Numbered from the stretch's first letter, positions 23,615 through 34,342 are shown. The stretch is DNA of 64,000 bases from Mesorhizobium sp. (GCF_017306545.1 NZ_JAFKID010000009.1:116991-180990), one strand, 5' to 3'. Numbers and translations: made by a program. Notes: generated from the sequence alone by a model not told the origin.

Positions 23615-23661
23615 CCCTCCGAAGGCAGAGGTCACAGGTTCGAATCCTGTCGGGTGCGCCA
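23615..23661 (+). other. attR: 3' half of tRNA-Arg (CCG)
   Basis: The anticodon loop CTCCGAA (anticodon CCG at 23,619-23,621), 3' anticodon stem GGCAG, T-arm ACAGG-TTCGAAT-CCTGT, 3' acceptor strand CGGGTGC and GCCA are all present. The bases before the loop do not pair with the stem, so this is only the 3' portion, as left by integration. The complete tRNA should be at the left end of the prophage. Confidence 0.85.
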
Positions 23662-24058
23662 TTCGAACAATTGAAAACACTGGGTAAATCGCTCTCCGCA
23701 AAACGCGACGATTAACCGATTTTCTCTGGATTTCCCATTTATACCAAGTTCATACCACATGGCATTCCTGCGACTCTTCCTTCGCCCTCACCGACTTCCG
23801 GGCAATGCCCGCGTTGTCGCCGCGCTGCATGGCCTGCCATAGCCCCCTCGGTCGCTCCGCGCCGTTCCTTTGCCTCTCCTGAGAGCGGCGGTGCAAAATT
23901 CGTCCACGGTAGCGGCGGGATGGTCCGTTTCGGGCGGCGTAAAAGTCGTCCACCTGTTTTCCTTCTGTAACGAGCGCAGAAGGGTTAGGGATCTACACCG
24001 TGGAACTCTGTCTGAAGGTCCGTCTGGCTTGCTCGGGAGGGATGGCGCAACGCCGTTG
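23662..24058. other. Chromosomal junction region without a supported gene
   Basis: About 400 bases between attR and the ABC ATPase remnant. Open frames exist on both strands but none has a family motif or ribosome site. It may hold debris of the deletion that removed most of the transporter gene. Confidence 0.5.
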
Positions 24059-24184
24059 TGCGACCGGGTGGCCGTAATCTATCGTGGCGAGATCGTCGAG
24101 ATGGCGGCGACCGACGCCATCTTCGGGGCGCCGCAGCATGGCTATACCCGTCAACTGCCGGCGGCGGCCCCGAACCTGTCCTGA
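24059..24184 (+). pseudogene. Remnant of a peptide/nickel ABC transporter ATPase (C-terminal 41 residues)
   Basis: The frame reads CDRVAVIYRGEIVEMAATDA followed by IFGAPQHGYTRQLPAAAPNL and a stop. This is the well-conserved end of DppD/DppF-type ATPases (CDRVAVMYxGxIVE...PxHPYTRxL). Everything upstream (Walker A, signature, Walker B) is missing. It ends 14 bases before the serine hydrolase, suggesting that the two once formed an operon. Confidence 0.85.
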
Positions 24185-24198
24185 AAGGAATCCCCTGC

Positions 24199-25644
24199 AT
24201 GCTTCTTCTGAAAGACCTACCGGAGCGCCGGACACTCACTGCTGCCGTGGCGGAGGTCTTTTCGGGGCGGGTCGCCAGTCAGGTGACGCCGGGTGCGCGG
24301 TTCGTGGTTTTCGACGCCTCGGGACCGGTCTTCGACGGCGGCTTCGGCGCGGCCGGCGCGGCTGGCACGCCGCCGGGACCGCGCAGCCGCTTTCGCGTGG
24401 CTTCCTGTACAAAAAGTTTCACCGCCGCCGCGATCCTGAACCTGCGCGACGGCGGGCTGCTGTCGCTCGATGCGCCGGTGACGGACTACGTTCCCGAACT
24501 TACGCCGACGCTGCCGACCAGCCAGCCGGAGGCGCCGACGCTGCGGCTGCTGCTGTCGATGGCCGGCGGTTTCCCAACCGACGATCCCTGGGCCGACCGG
24601 CAGGAATCGCTTTCCAACGAAGCTTTCCGTGCCGTGCTGCGCGCCGGCGTCCGCTTCGCGACCGCACCGGGCACGCGCTACGAATATTCCAACCTGGGCT
24701 ATGCGCTGCTCGGGCAGGTGATCGAGGCGGTCAGCGGGCGGCCTTATCCTGCCTACGTGACCGAAACCCTGCTCAAACCACTCGGCCTCGACGAGACGGG
24801 CTTCGACTTTGCCGCCGTGCCCGTAGGTTCGCTGGCGATCGGGCACCGCAAGGCCGGCGATAGCTGGGTGACGCTGCCGTTCAGCGGCCCCGGCGCCTTC
24901 TCTTCCATCGGCGGCATCGTCACCACCGCATCCGATCTGGCGCGCTGGGCTGGCTGGCTATGCTCGGCTTTTTCTCCGGCTTCCGGAGAGGCCGGACCAC
25001 TCAGCGCCGCCAGCCGGCGCGAGATGCAGCGCATCCAGTGCGCCATCGCGCTGGAACAGACGGGCGACCTGCGCCTCAAGGGCTACGGCTATGGCCTCGT
25101 CGTCGAGCAGCATGCGCGCTTTGGCAATATCGTCAGCCATTCCGGCGGCTATCCCGGTTTCAGTTCGCATATGCGGTGGAACCCGGAGACGGGGTTCGGC
25201 GTGGTGGCGATGGAGAACGCGACCTATTCCGGCGCCTGGATGCCGACATCCGAGGCGCTCGGCCTGATCCTTGAAGCCGCCTCGGCCGTGGCCGCGCCGG
25301 AACCGGCCGCGCCGGCCGCCGTCGAGCGGCTGGCCGACGGGCTGCTGCGGCTTTTGTCGCAAGGCTGGGACGACGGCACCGCGGACGCGATCTTCCTGGA
25401 GAACGTCGCCCTCGACATTCCCTATGCGGAGCGCGCGCAGGCACTGGCAACGCTGCGACGGAAAACCGGCACGGTGGATGCCGCCGGGGCGCGCATCGTC
25501 GCCACCGATACCGGTGCCGTCGACGGCGGCTACGGCCGCTTCGAGCTGCGCGTGCCGTGCGCGATGGGAGACGTCGTCGCCGCGGTGCTGTGCGGTCCCT
25601 CCGAACCGATGCGAGTCCAGACCGTGACCTGGCGCGTCGAGTAG
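24199..25644 (+). CDS. Serine hydrolase, beta-lactamase class C/penicillin-binding fold
   Basis: The protein has 481 residues from an ATG at 24,199 with AAAGGAA upstream. The active-site tetrad SCTK (residues 69-72), the YSN motif (163-165) and HSG (314-316, in place of KTG) define the family. No signal peptide is evident, so it is probably cytoplasmic and more likely a D-amino-peptidase or esterase than a secreted beta-lactamase. The last 110 residues form an extra C-terminal domain. It formerly followed a peptide transporter, which hints at a peptide substrate. Confidence 0.88.
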   Translation: MLLLKDLPERRTLTAAVAEVFSGRVASQVTPGARFVVFDASGPVFDGGFGAAGAAGTPPGPRSRFRVASCTKSFTAAAILNLRDGGLLSLDAPVTDYVPELTPTLPTSQPEAPTLRLLLSMAGGFPTDDPWADRQESLSNEAFRAVLRAGVRFATAPGTRYEYSNLGYALLGQVIEAVSGRPYPAYVTETLLKPLGLDETGFDFAAVPVGSLAIGHRKAGDSWVTLPFSGPGAFSSIGGIVTTASDLARWAGWLCSAFSPASGEAGPLSAASRREMQRIQCAIALEQTGDLRLKGYGYGLVVEQHARFGNIVSHSGGYPGFSSHMRWNPETGFGVVAMENATYSGAWMPTSEALGLILEAASAVAAPEPAAPAAVERLADGLLRLLSQGWDDGTADAIFLENVALDIPYAERAQALATLRRKTGTVDAAGARIVATDTGAVDGGYGRFELRVPCAMGDVVAAVLCGPSEPMRVQTVTWRVE

Positions 25645-25706
25645 GCCGGGGGCGCATTCATTCGGCATCGGGTCTGCCTCGCCGTGCCATGGCGCGCGGT
25701 GGCCGT

Positions 25707-26250
25707 TCACGGGTGCAGGACGATTTTACCGATGCTGGCGCGGGTTTCACTCAGCCGGTGTGCATCGGCCGCATGATCGAGAGCGAAGCGTGCGCCGACG
25801 ACCGGCGCCAGCTTTCCGTTCGCGGCCAACCCGAACAGTTCGGCCAGGTCCCGCCGCACGTTATCCACCCGAAGGAGCGGGGCGAGGGCAAAACCTTTGA
25901 CCGTCTGTCCCCGCGCCAGAAATGCGTTCATGGTCCCAGCGTCCAGCGCGAAGCGGCCGAGCGCCGAACAGCAGGGTTCCCATGGGTGCCAGCAGCGTCG
26001 CGACGGCTGCGCCGAGGTCCCCGCCGACGAAATCATAGACGGTGGAAAACCCGTTGCCGCCGCTCGCGGCGGCGCGTTGTACGGGCCAGTCGCCATCGCG
26101 ATGGTTTATGGCGGCATCGGCACCGAGCGACAGCGCGGCGTCGAGTTTTTCCTGAGAGCCGGCGAGCGCGACAACGCGGCCGGCACCGGCTCTTCTGGCA
26201 AGTTGCATGAGGAGCGTTCCGACACCGCCGCCTGCGGCCGTCACCAACAC
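25707..26250 (-). pseudogene. Broken quinone oxidoreductase (zinc-less alcohol dehydrogenase family)
   Basis: A Rossmann segment (VTAAGGGVGTLLMQLARRAG, then GADAAINHRDGDW and VYDFVGGDLG) reads in one frame to about 25,975. The C-terminal third (TMNAFLARGQTVKGFALAPL, then DAHRLSETRASIGKIVL) continues in another frame. The N-terminal catalytic half (about 140 residues) is missing, with a stop just upstream of the preserved part. One truncation and one frameshift make it non-functional. Confidence 0.87.
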
Positions 26251-26312
26251 GGATCAATTCCTGCACGGTCGCGGCGAGCGGAGCGAGCAGCGTGGCGACG
26301 GCCTCCGTAGTT

Positions 26313-26461
26313 CTACGGAGCCTGGCGTCCTTCCAGCCATAGGCGCGTCATTTCCGCCTGTGAGGTGGCGCCGAGCTTGGCGCCGATGGCGGCGCGATGG
26401 CTTTCCACCGTGCGCGGCGAAGGCCCCAATCCCTCGGCGATCTGGCGGGTGCGGCCGCGAC
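26313..26461 (-). pseudogene. Remnant of a LuxR-type response regulator (HTH only)
   Basis: The frame reads GRTRQIAEGLGPSPRTVESH followed by RAAIGAKLGATSQAEMTRLW and a stop at 26,313, the DNA-recognition half of a FixJ/NarL-type HTH. The receiver domain and linker are absent. It joins directly to the sensor kinase fragment upstream, so one deletion removed the kinase ATPase domain and the regulator's N-terminus. Confidence 0.85.
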
Positions 26462-27440
26462 CAGTTGCGGAACCGTTCCAGCATGGCGGACGCCCGGCGC
26501 GCCTGCGTCACCGTATCGTCGAGGATCGGGGCGAGTGCGGCTGCGTCAGCTCATGGGCGAGGCCGCTCGCCATCTCGCCCAGCGCGTTGACGCGCGAGGC
26601 ATGGGCGAGGCGCGAATCCAGCGCGCCGAGACGCGCCTGCTCCAACGCCGCGACGGCACGCGCCCGCTGGCGCAGGACGGCGAGCGCCGCGAGATAGGCG
26701 AGCGCGACGGCAAGCAGCAGCAGGCCGGTTTTCAGCGGAGGGAAAAGATCGGCAAGCCCGATCCGCATTCCCGTCTGCAAAAGCAAAGGCTGGGAAGCGC
26801 TGCCGAGCGCCCTGGAAAAGCGGACCGTCTGCGGCGCTCCGCCATAGGCGATCAGCGGCTGGCCGTCCGGCAGGTCGAGGCCGAGTGAAACGCCCGGCCG
26901 CGACCAGAACGCGCCGCCCTCGCCCAGCAGTTTTTCGGCGTCGATGCCCAGCATCAGCCCGTAGCGCGCGGCGTCCGAATTGGGGCTGCGCTTGACCATC
27001 ATGTAGTGATCCGGCCTGCCGGCGCGCGGCAGCAAGGCGATGCGCCCGCCGGAAGCGCGCGCGGCGGCGCGCACACGCTCCGCCGTTTGTGCATCGAGCG
27101 GCTCGGTGCCGACGATCTCGCCCTGCGGATCGAGCGGCACGAGCTGCACTTCGTCGATGCGCGGATAAAAGCGCGTGATCGTCGCGGCGACCTCGAGGAA
27201 AAGGCTGTGCCCTCCGCCCTGCGCCGCCACGGCGATCGCCGACAGGGCGGTCATGTGCGCATCGTGCTGGTCGGCGCGCTGCGAGGCCAGCCGGTGCAGG
27301 ACAGCGCTTTCGTCCTCCAGTTCGGCAAGCAGCGCATGGCGCTGGAAAACCGCCAGCGCCACGGCCGCCGCGACAAGCAACAGGCCGCCAATGGCGGCGA
27401 GCCTGGGCAGGCTTTCAAGGGTCGACGTGCGGCGTCTCAT
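26462..27440 (-). pseudogene. Truncated membrane sensor histidine kinase
   Basis: The N-terminus is intact: a transmembrane helix (LAAIGGLLLVAAAVALAVFQ), a periplasmic sensor of about 210 residues, a second transmembrane helix (TGLLLLAVALAYLAALAVLR) and the H-box NALGEMASGLAHELTQP. At 26,548 the frame breaks. The second helix of the dimerisation domain (APILDDTVTQARRASAMLER, then FRNWSRP) continues in another frame after a short deletion. The ATP-binding domain is missing and the sequence passes straight into the LuxR fragment. Confidence 0.87.
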
Positions 27441-27505
27441 CGGCACATTCCGACAGGTTGCGGGCACAACGGAAATGGCGCCGTCCTTTGTCCGGCCCGG
27501 TGCCT

Positions 27506-28366
27506 TTATCCCACCGCATCGGGCGGAGCACGGCGGGCGGCCAGGACGGCAGCCATCCGCTCGACCAGTTCGGAAACCGGCCCGGCGCTCTCCCAGGAGT
27601 AGACGGAGACGGCCATGGCCGGTTCCACGCCGAAGGCAGCATAGGGTTTCACGCGATAGCCCGCCGTGGTGCTTCTGGGCAGGAGGGAAAGGCCGAGCCC
27701 AGCCTCCACCGCAACCAGTACGTTATGGAGGCTGCTGCCGGAAAAGGCGACATACCAGCGGCGCTGCTCGTTCTCGATACGCTCGAACATCGCCTCGCGG
27801 TAAAGACCGCCCGCCGGAAAGGCGACCAGCGGGATGGGATTGGGCCATTCGCCCGGCGCGTCGGCGCCCTCGAACCAGGCCATGGCTTCCGGGAACGTCG
27901 CCCGGCAACCCGGCTCTGCCTCGGGCTCCTTGACGACCACGATGTCGAAGTCGCCGGCGCGGTAGCGCCTCGTCAGATCGCGGCTCAGGCCGGCGGTCAC
28001 GTCCAGCCGGATTGCGCGGTGCCGCCGGGCGAAATCGCCGAACACCCTCGCCATCGCGGTGCTGACGATATCCTCGGGAAGACCGATGCGGATCGAGGCC
28101 GTCCCGGCCGGATCGCCGAGCGCCGCTTCCGCCTCGTGCTGGAGGGCGAGGAGGCGCTTGGCGTAGCCTAAAAGCCGTTCGCCGGCCATCGTCGGCCGCA
28201 CCGGCCGGGCGGCGCGGTCGATCAGCGCCGTTCCGACGGCGTCCTCCAACCGCGCGAGCTGCTGGCTGACGGTGGACTGCGTCATGTGCAGCCGTTCCGC
28301 CGCGAGGGTGAAGCTTCCGGCATCGACGATTGCGGTGAAGGCGCGCAGAAGGCGGGGATCGAGCAT
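27506..28366 (-). CDS. LysR-family transcription regulator
   Basis: The protein has 286 residues. The N-terminal winged HTH (FTLAAERLHMTQSTVSQQLA, about residues 19-38) is followed by a periplasmic-binding-like effector domain beginning RIGLPEDIVST. It is divergent from the ankyrin/deaminase/CynX operon and an inverted repeat lies in the spacer, so it most likely controls that operon. The ligand is unknown. Confidence 0.92.
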   Translation of the reverse strand: MLDPRLLRAFTAIVDAGSFTLAAERLHMTQSTVSQQLARLEDAVGTALIDRAARPVRPTMAGERLLGYAKRLLALQHEAEAALGDPAGTASIRIGLPEDIVSTAMARVFGDFARRHRAIRLDVTAGLSRDLTRRYRAGDFDIVVVKEPEAEPGCRATFPEAMAWFEGADAPGEWPNPIPLVAFPAGGLYREAMFERIENEQRRWYVAFSGSSLHNVLVAVEAGLGLSLLPRSTTAGYRVKPYAAFGVEPAMAVSVYSWESAGPVSELVERMAAVLAARRAPPDAVG

Positions 28367-28420
28367 TGGCCTGTCAGGTGCGAATCTTTTCTATTTGAAA
28401 GTATAATATATTCGATCCGA

Positions 28421-28439
28421 ACATTTAATTTCCAAATGT
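28421..28439. promoter_or_regulatory. Candidate LysR binding site
   Basis: ACATTT-N7-AAATGT is an inverted repeat with the T-N11-A layout in an AT-rich 153-base spacer between the LysR gene and the divergent operon. Confidence 0.5.
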
Positions 28440-28519
28440 ACCGTTCCGGCCCTATCTGGGTGTCGTGGCCTGCGACCGCAGACGCGGCAGGCCGCCTTCG
28501 CCGTCAAAGGAACAGGACA

Positions 28520-29185
28520 ATGCTTCGCCGATCCGTCCTTGCAGGTGCCGCGGCCCTGCTGCTAGGTCCCCTCGTCGCGTCAGGAGAAACCATGAGCGAA
28601 CCCTCATTGCATGCCGCCGCCGCGAAGGACGACGCCGCCGCGATCGCCAGGCTGCTGGCCGCGGGCGCCGCAATCGACGCACGCGACGATACCGGCGCGA
28701 CCGCGCTGCTGGTCGCCACCCACGCCAACCGCGTCGCCGCTGCCAAGGCGCTGATCGAGGCGGGCGCCGACGTCAACGCCAAGGACAGGATCGACGACAG
28801 CCCGTATCTTTATGCCGGCGCGCGCGGCCATCTCGAAATCCTCAAGATGACGCTTCGGCACGGCGCGGACCTGAAGAGCACCAACCGCTACGGCGGCACC
28901 GCCCTCATCCCCGCTTCCGAGCGCGGCCATGTCGAGACGGTGCGCACGCTGATCGAGGCCGGCGTCGCTGTCGATCATGTGAACAATCTCCATTGGACGG
29001 CGCTGCTGGAGGCGATCATCCTCGGCGACGGCGGCGAACGGCATCAGCGGATCGTCGGCCTGCTGGTCAAGGCCGGCGCGAACGTCAACCTGGCGGACGG
29101 CGACGGCGTGACGCCCTTGCAACATGCGCGCAACCGCGGCTTCCGGCAGATCGAGACGACGCTGGTGGCCGCCAAGGCGCGCTGA
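28520..29185 (+). CDS. Exported ankyrin-repeat protein
   Basis: The protein has 221 residues. A signal peptide is clear (MLRRSVLAGAAALLLGPLVA, then SG), so it is probably periplasmic. Five or so ankyrin repeats follow from residue 30 (for example DDTGATALLVATHANRVAAA and NAKDRIDDSPYLYAGARGHL), a protein-binding scaffold. It is the first gene of an operon with a deaminase and a transporter, and its partner is unknown. An AAAGGAACAGGA stretch supports the start. Confidence 0.88.
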   Translation: MLRRSVLAGAAALLLGPLVASGETMSEPSLHAAAAKDDAAAIARLLAAGAAIDARDDTGATALLVATHANRVAAAKALIEAGADVNAKDRIDDSPYLYAGARGHLEILKMTLRHGADLKSTNRYGGTALIPASERGHVETVRTLIEAGVAVDHVNNLHWTALLEAIILGDGGERHQRIVGLLVKAGANVNLADGDGVTPLQHARNRGFRQIETTLVAAKAR

Positions 29186-29211
29186 AGGACCGGTCCGGAA
29201 AGAAAGGCACC

Positions 29212-29685
29212 ATGACCGACGACAACCGTTTTCTCGGCGAAGCCATCGAACTGGCGCGCGCCAATATCGCCAAGGGCGGCCGGCCGTTCGGCGCCGTGCT
29301 GGTGCGCGACGGCACGGTGCTGGCGACGGCGGTGAACGAGATCCACGCCACCAACGACCCGACCTCGCATGCGGAACTGAACGCCATCCGCGCGGCCAGC
29401 CGCAAGCTCGGCTCGCCGGACCTCAAGGGCAGCGCCGTCTATGCCAGCGGCCATCCGTGCCCCATGTGCATGGCGGCGATGCGGCTTGCCGGCGTCGAAA
29501 AGGTTTCCTACGCCTATTCCAACGACGACGGCGCGCCGTTCGGGCTTTCCACGGCGGCGATCTACGAAGATCTCGCCCGGCCCTTCGCCGAACAGTCCAT
29601 GGCCATCCGCCATGTGCCGGTGCGGCCGCAGGGCAAGACGGACCTCTATGCCGAATGGACGGCGGCGCGGGGCAAACAGGCCTAG
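29212..29685 (+). CDS. Nucleoside/guanine deaminase (cytidine deaminase fold)
   Basis: The protein has 157 residues. The zinc ligands and catalytic Glu are in TSHAELNA (His53, Glu55) and HPCPMC (Cys83, Cys86), the deaminase signature. The C-terminal YSNDDGAPFGLSTAAIYEDL resembles guanine deaminases of the GuaD type more than tRNA TadA. It is coupled to the CynX-like transporter 2 bases downstream, so a purine or related nitrogen compound may be imported and deaminated. Confidence 0.85.
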   Translation: MTDDNRFLGEAIELARANIAKGGRPFGAVLVRDGTVLATAVNEIHATNDPTSHAELNAIRAASRKLGSPDLKGSAVYASGHPCPMCMAAMRLAGVEKVSYAYSNDDGAPFGLSTAAIYEDLARPFAEQSMAIRHVPVRPQGKTDLYAEWTAARGKQA

Positions 29686-29687
29686 CC

Positions 29688-30911
29688 ATGATTGCCGCAG
29701 CGCCCGCGCGCGCCGAACGTCTCGTGCTGCTGGCCGCCGTCGCCCTGGTCGGCCTGAACCTCAGGCCGTTCATCACCGGCATCGGCCCGCTTGCGACCGA
29801 TATCTCGGCCCATACCGGGCTCGACCTCAAGGGCATTTCGCTGCTGACGCTGGTGCCGATGCTGCTGATGGGCATCTTCGCCTTCGCCGGCCCCTTCCTG
29901 CAATCGCGGATCGGCGCGCGGCGCTCGACCATCGCTTCGCTCGCCGTGCTTGTGCTCGGCTCCTTCCTGCGTCTGTTCGCGGGAAACGGCTGGCAGATGG
30001 TGGGAACGGCGGCCCTGCTCGGGCTCGGCGTCGCCGTCATCCAGGCGGTGTTTCCGGGCATCATCAAGAAGCAGTTTCCCCGTCACGTCGGCATGGTCAC
30101 GGGGCTCTATTCGGCGACGCTGATGGGCGGCGGCGCGCTCGGCGCGCAGGCGGCGCCGCTGATCGCCGCGGCAGCGGGCAACTGGCATATCGGCCTCGCC
30201 TGGATGGCCGTACCGGCCGTGCTGGCGCTGGTTCTGGCCGTGCGCTGCCTGCCGCGAGACACGGCCGCCGGGCAGAAGCGCGCCAGCGCGACCGCCCTTT
30301 TGAAACGCCCGCGCGTCTGGCTCCTGATGGCCTGCTTCGGCCTCGTCAACGGCGGCTATTCGACCGCCGTGGCGTGGCTTTCGCCCTTCTATCGCGAGCA
30401 TGGCTGGAGCGCCGCCGCCAGCGGCAGCCTGCTGGCGATCATGGCGGTGTGCCAGGCGCTGGCGGCGCTGCTGCTGCCCATCGTGGCGAGAAGCCGCGAC
30501 CTCAGGCCGTGGCTGTGGCTGACGCTGGCCATGCAGGCGGCGGGTTTCGCCGCGCTGGCGTTCTCGCCGGAAACGGCGCCCGTCCTGTGGGCGGCGGTGC
30601 TCGGCGCGGGGCTCGGCGGCTGCTTCTCCCTGTCGATGATCGTGGCGCTCGACCACCTGCCGGACCCGGCCGAGGCCGGCGCCCTGTCGGCGCTGATGCA
30701 GGGCGGCGGCTTCCTGATCACCGCGCTGCCGCCGTGGATCGTCGCCGTGCTGCACGACATGACCGGCGGCTTCACCGTCGGCTGGTTGCTGCACCTTGTC
30801 TGCGCCGTCGTCGTCGCGGTGCTGTACTGGCGTGTCACGCCGGCCAGCTACGCCGGATCGATGGGCATGCCTTCGGCGCACCCCGGCGACAAGGCGGCCG
30901 CCGCGGGATAG
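29688..30911 (+). CDS. MFS transporter, CynX/NimT type
   Basis: The protein has 407 residues with twelve predicted membrane helices. The N-terminal VALVGLNLRPFITGIGPLAT is characteristic of CynX (cyanate) and NimT (2-nitroimidazole) carriers. It starts 2 bases after the deaminase stop codon. The true substrate is not shown; the neighbouring deaminase favours a nitrogen-containing small molecule. Confidence 0.85.
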   Translation: MIAAAPARAERLVLLAAVALVGLNLRPFITGIGPLATDISAHTGLDLKGISLLTLVPMLLMGIFAFAGPFLQSRIGARRSTIASLAVLVLGSFLRLFAGNGWQMVGTAALLGLGVAVIQAVFPGIIKKQFPRHVGMVTGLYSATLMGGGALGAQAAPLIAAAAGNWHIGLAWMAVPAVLALVLAVRCLPRDTAAGQKRASATALLKRPRVWLLMACFGLVNGGYSTAVAWLSPFYREHGWSAAASGSLLAIMAVCQALAALLLPIVARSRDLRPWLWLTLAMQAAGFAALAFSPETAPVLWAAVLGAGLGGCFSLSMIVALDHLPDPAEAGALSALMQGGGFLITALPPWIVAVLHDMTGGFTVGWLLHLVCAVVVAVLYWRVTPASYAGSMGMPSAHPGDKAAAAG

Positions 30912-30974
30912 ACGGGCGCGGCGCTTGCGCGGAACCGTCCGCGATGCCGGCCTTTCTCGCCGGGGCTGCGCCGA

Positions 30975-31660
<686 letters not shown>

Positions 31661-31664
<4 letters not shown>

Positions 31665-34342
31665 GGCGTGGCCTCCGGTTGCGCCGGCAGGGTGACGGTG
31701 AAGACCGCGCCGGGCCGGTCGGCCCGGTTGCCGGTCTCGATCGTTCCGCCCATCGCCTCGACGAAGCCTCGGCAAATGGCGAGGCCGAGCCCGGTGCCTG
31801 CCCGCTGGCTGTCCGATTTGCGCACACGATAGAACTTGTCGAAGACGCGCTCCAGATCCGCTGGCGGGATGCCCAGCCCCTCGTCCGTCACCCGCAGGCT
31901 GACCGCCTCGTCCTCGCGCCGGCCCTCGATGCGGATCGTCGTGCCGGCCGGAGCGTATTTCGCCGCATTGTCGAGAAGGTTGAACAGCACCTGCTCGAAC
32001 AGCACGGGGTCGAGCTTCACCATCGGCAGGTCGGCGGCAAGCGCCGTCTCGACCCGGTGTCCGGCCAAAATCCGCTCCGCCCGCCGCAGCGTGCTGCCGA
32101 CAATCTCGCCGATGTCCACCAGCCCCATGGTCGGGGCAATCGCACCGGATTCCAGCTTCGTCATGTCGAGCAGGTTGGCGATGAAGCGGTTCAGCCGTTC
32201 CGCCTCCTCCTGGATGGTTGCCAGCAGCGCCTTGCGGTCGTCCGCCGTCAGATCGGGAAGTGCCGCCAAGCCGTCCGCGGCGCCGAGGATGGAGGCGAGC
32301 GGGGTCCTGAGGTCATGCGAGATGGAGGTGAGCAGCGCCGCCTGCAACCGGTCGCGCTCGGCGGCGCGCTGCGCCCTGTCGAAATCGTCCGAGAGGTTGA
32401 TGCGCTCGATGGCCAGCGCCGCCTGGTCCGACAGCGCGTCGAGCAGGCGCCGCTCGTCCGGCCTCAGCAGCGGGCCCTGCTTGTCGCTGTCGATGCCGAT
32501 CACCGCGACCGGCCCGCGTCCCGTCCGCATCGGCAGGAACAGACGCCGGGCGCCGGGCAGCGTGTCGGCGCCACGCCCGGCCGGCTTGTTGCTTTCCCAC
32601 GACCACTTCGCCGCCGCGAGGTCGGCTTCCTCGGCGACGTCCTCGGGCGGCCAGGCGGTTTTCAATTCGAGCGATCCGTTCTCCGGAAGGAAAAGGACGA
32701 CCCGAACCTTGAGCATGGAGGCGACCTGAGAGGAAATCGCCCACAGAAGATCGTCCATCGAGGCGATGCCGGCCAGCTTGCGGCTGAACAGGTAAAGGTC
32801 CTCGGTGGTGCGGGCGCGCTGGCGTGCCACCAGCGCCTGCGCCCGCACGCTCGCCGTCAGGTTGGAGGCGACCAGCGCCACCACCAGGAAAAAGAACAGC
32901 GCCACGACGTTTTCGGGGTCCGAAATGGTGATGCTGAAATAGGGCGGCAGGAAGAACAGGTTGAAGGCCAGCACGCTGAGCAGGCTGGCGAACAGCGCCG
33001 GCCCCAGGCCGAAGGCGACGGCGCTGATCAGAACCGCGGTGAGGAAAACCAGCGCGACATTCTGCACATTGAGGAAGCGGGCCAGCACCTCGCCGCCGCC
33101 GAGCGCTACGGCGACCACCGCCGCAGTAACCAGATAGGGCCGCACGTCGAACGGCGCCGCCGCGCGCGTATCGACGGTTTTCAGCGCCGGTGCGGCCTTG
33201 TCGTCGCCGGTGACGACATGCACCGCGACATTGCCGGCACGCCGCACGATCTCGGAGGTGATCGAGCCGAACAGCATCTCGCGCAGGCGGGACCGCCGGC
33301 TGCGGCCGATGACCAGGTGGCTGAAATTGTTCTTCGCCGCGTAGTCGAGGATTTCGCCGGCGAGTTCGCGGCCGGGGATCGTCACCGCCTCGCCGCCCAG
33401 CCGCTCGGCCATGCGCAGCGCCTCGGCGATGCGGTCGCGCGCCGCCTCGCCGAGCCTGAGCGAGCGCGGCGTCTCGACATAGAGCGCGGTCCACGGCGCG
33501 CCGAGCCTTTCCGCCATGCGGCGCGCATAGCGCACGAGCGCCGCCGCCTTGGGATGCTCGTTGACGACGACGAGGATGCGGTCGCCGGCCGACCACGGGC
33601 CGGAGATCGCGTGCGCCTGCATGTGGCTGAGCAATTGCTGGTCGACGCGCTGGGCGGTGCGGCGCAGCGCCAGTTCGCGCAGCGCCGTCAGATTGCCGGC
33701 CGAGAAATAATGCGCCAGCGCCCGCTCGGCGGTGCCCGGAACATAGACCTTGCCCTCCTTCAGCCGCTGGATGAGGTCGGCCGGGGTGAGGTCGATCACC
33801 TCGATCTCGTCCGCCCGGTCGAGGAAGGCGTCCGGCACGGTTTCGCGCACCTGGATGCGGGTGATCTGCTGGACAACGTCGTTCAGGCTTTCCAGGTGCT
33901 GGATATTGACGGCGGTATAGACGTCGATGCCGGCGGCGAGCAGGTCCTCGACGTCCTGATAGCGCTTCGGATGCCGGCTTTCCGGCGCGTTGGTGTGCGC
34001 CAGTTCGTCGACCAGCACCAGCGCCGGCCTGCGCGCCAGTATGGCGTCGAGGTCCATCTCCTGAAGGTGCCGGCCGTTGTAATCGACGTGCTTCAGCGGA
34101 ACGATCTCGAAGCCGTGCACCAGCGCTTCGGTCTCGACGCGGCCATGCGTCTCGATCAGGCCGATGACGACATCGACGCCGGCGCGGCGCTGGGCGGCGG
34201 CGGAAAGCAGCATTTCGTAGGTCTTGCCGACGCCGGGCGCGGCGCCGAGGAACACCTTCAGGTGGCCGCGCGTCTCCGTCGCCGCTTCACGCAGAAGGGC
34301 CTCGGGATCGGGCCGCTTGGGTTCACCGTTCTGGTCCGGCAT
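31661..34342 (-). CDS. kdpD: KdpD sensor histidine kinase
   Basis: The protein has 893 residues, full length. The N-terminal KdpD domain has Walker A GAAPGVGKTYEML (about residues 33-45) and LVDELAHTNAPESRH. A Usp-like domain follows (VVNEHPKAAALVRYARRMAE). Four clustered membrane helices lie at about residues 400-500, then a GAF domain, the H-box TSISHDLRTPLASILG and a HATPase domain with DEGLGIPPADLERVFDKFYR. It senses potassium and turgor. Confidence 0.97.

Larger units (their letters stand above)
1..23661. mobile_element. Prophage (right-hand part, HK97-type head module, DGR-bearing)
   Basis: The segment contains terminase, portal, head protease, capsid, phage replication and regulation genes, a divergent cI/cro-like switch, a diversity-generating retroelement and a tyrosine integrase. 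It ends in a tRNA-Arg 3' half. Late and early genes run leftward from 17,739; the accessory operon with the integrase runs rightward from 18,444. The left end (attL, neck and tail genes) lies outside the window, so completeness cannot be judged. One early gene, the cytosine methyltransferase, carries a frameshift; the other large phage genes seen here are open. Confidence 0.95.

Noticed and set aside
23750-23953. Possible small gene on the - strand after attR
   Set aside because: No ribosome site or recognised motif; composition looks like non-coding debris.
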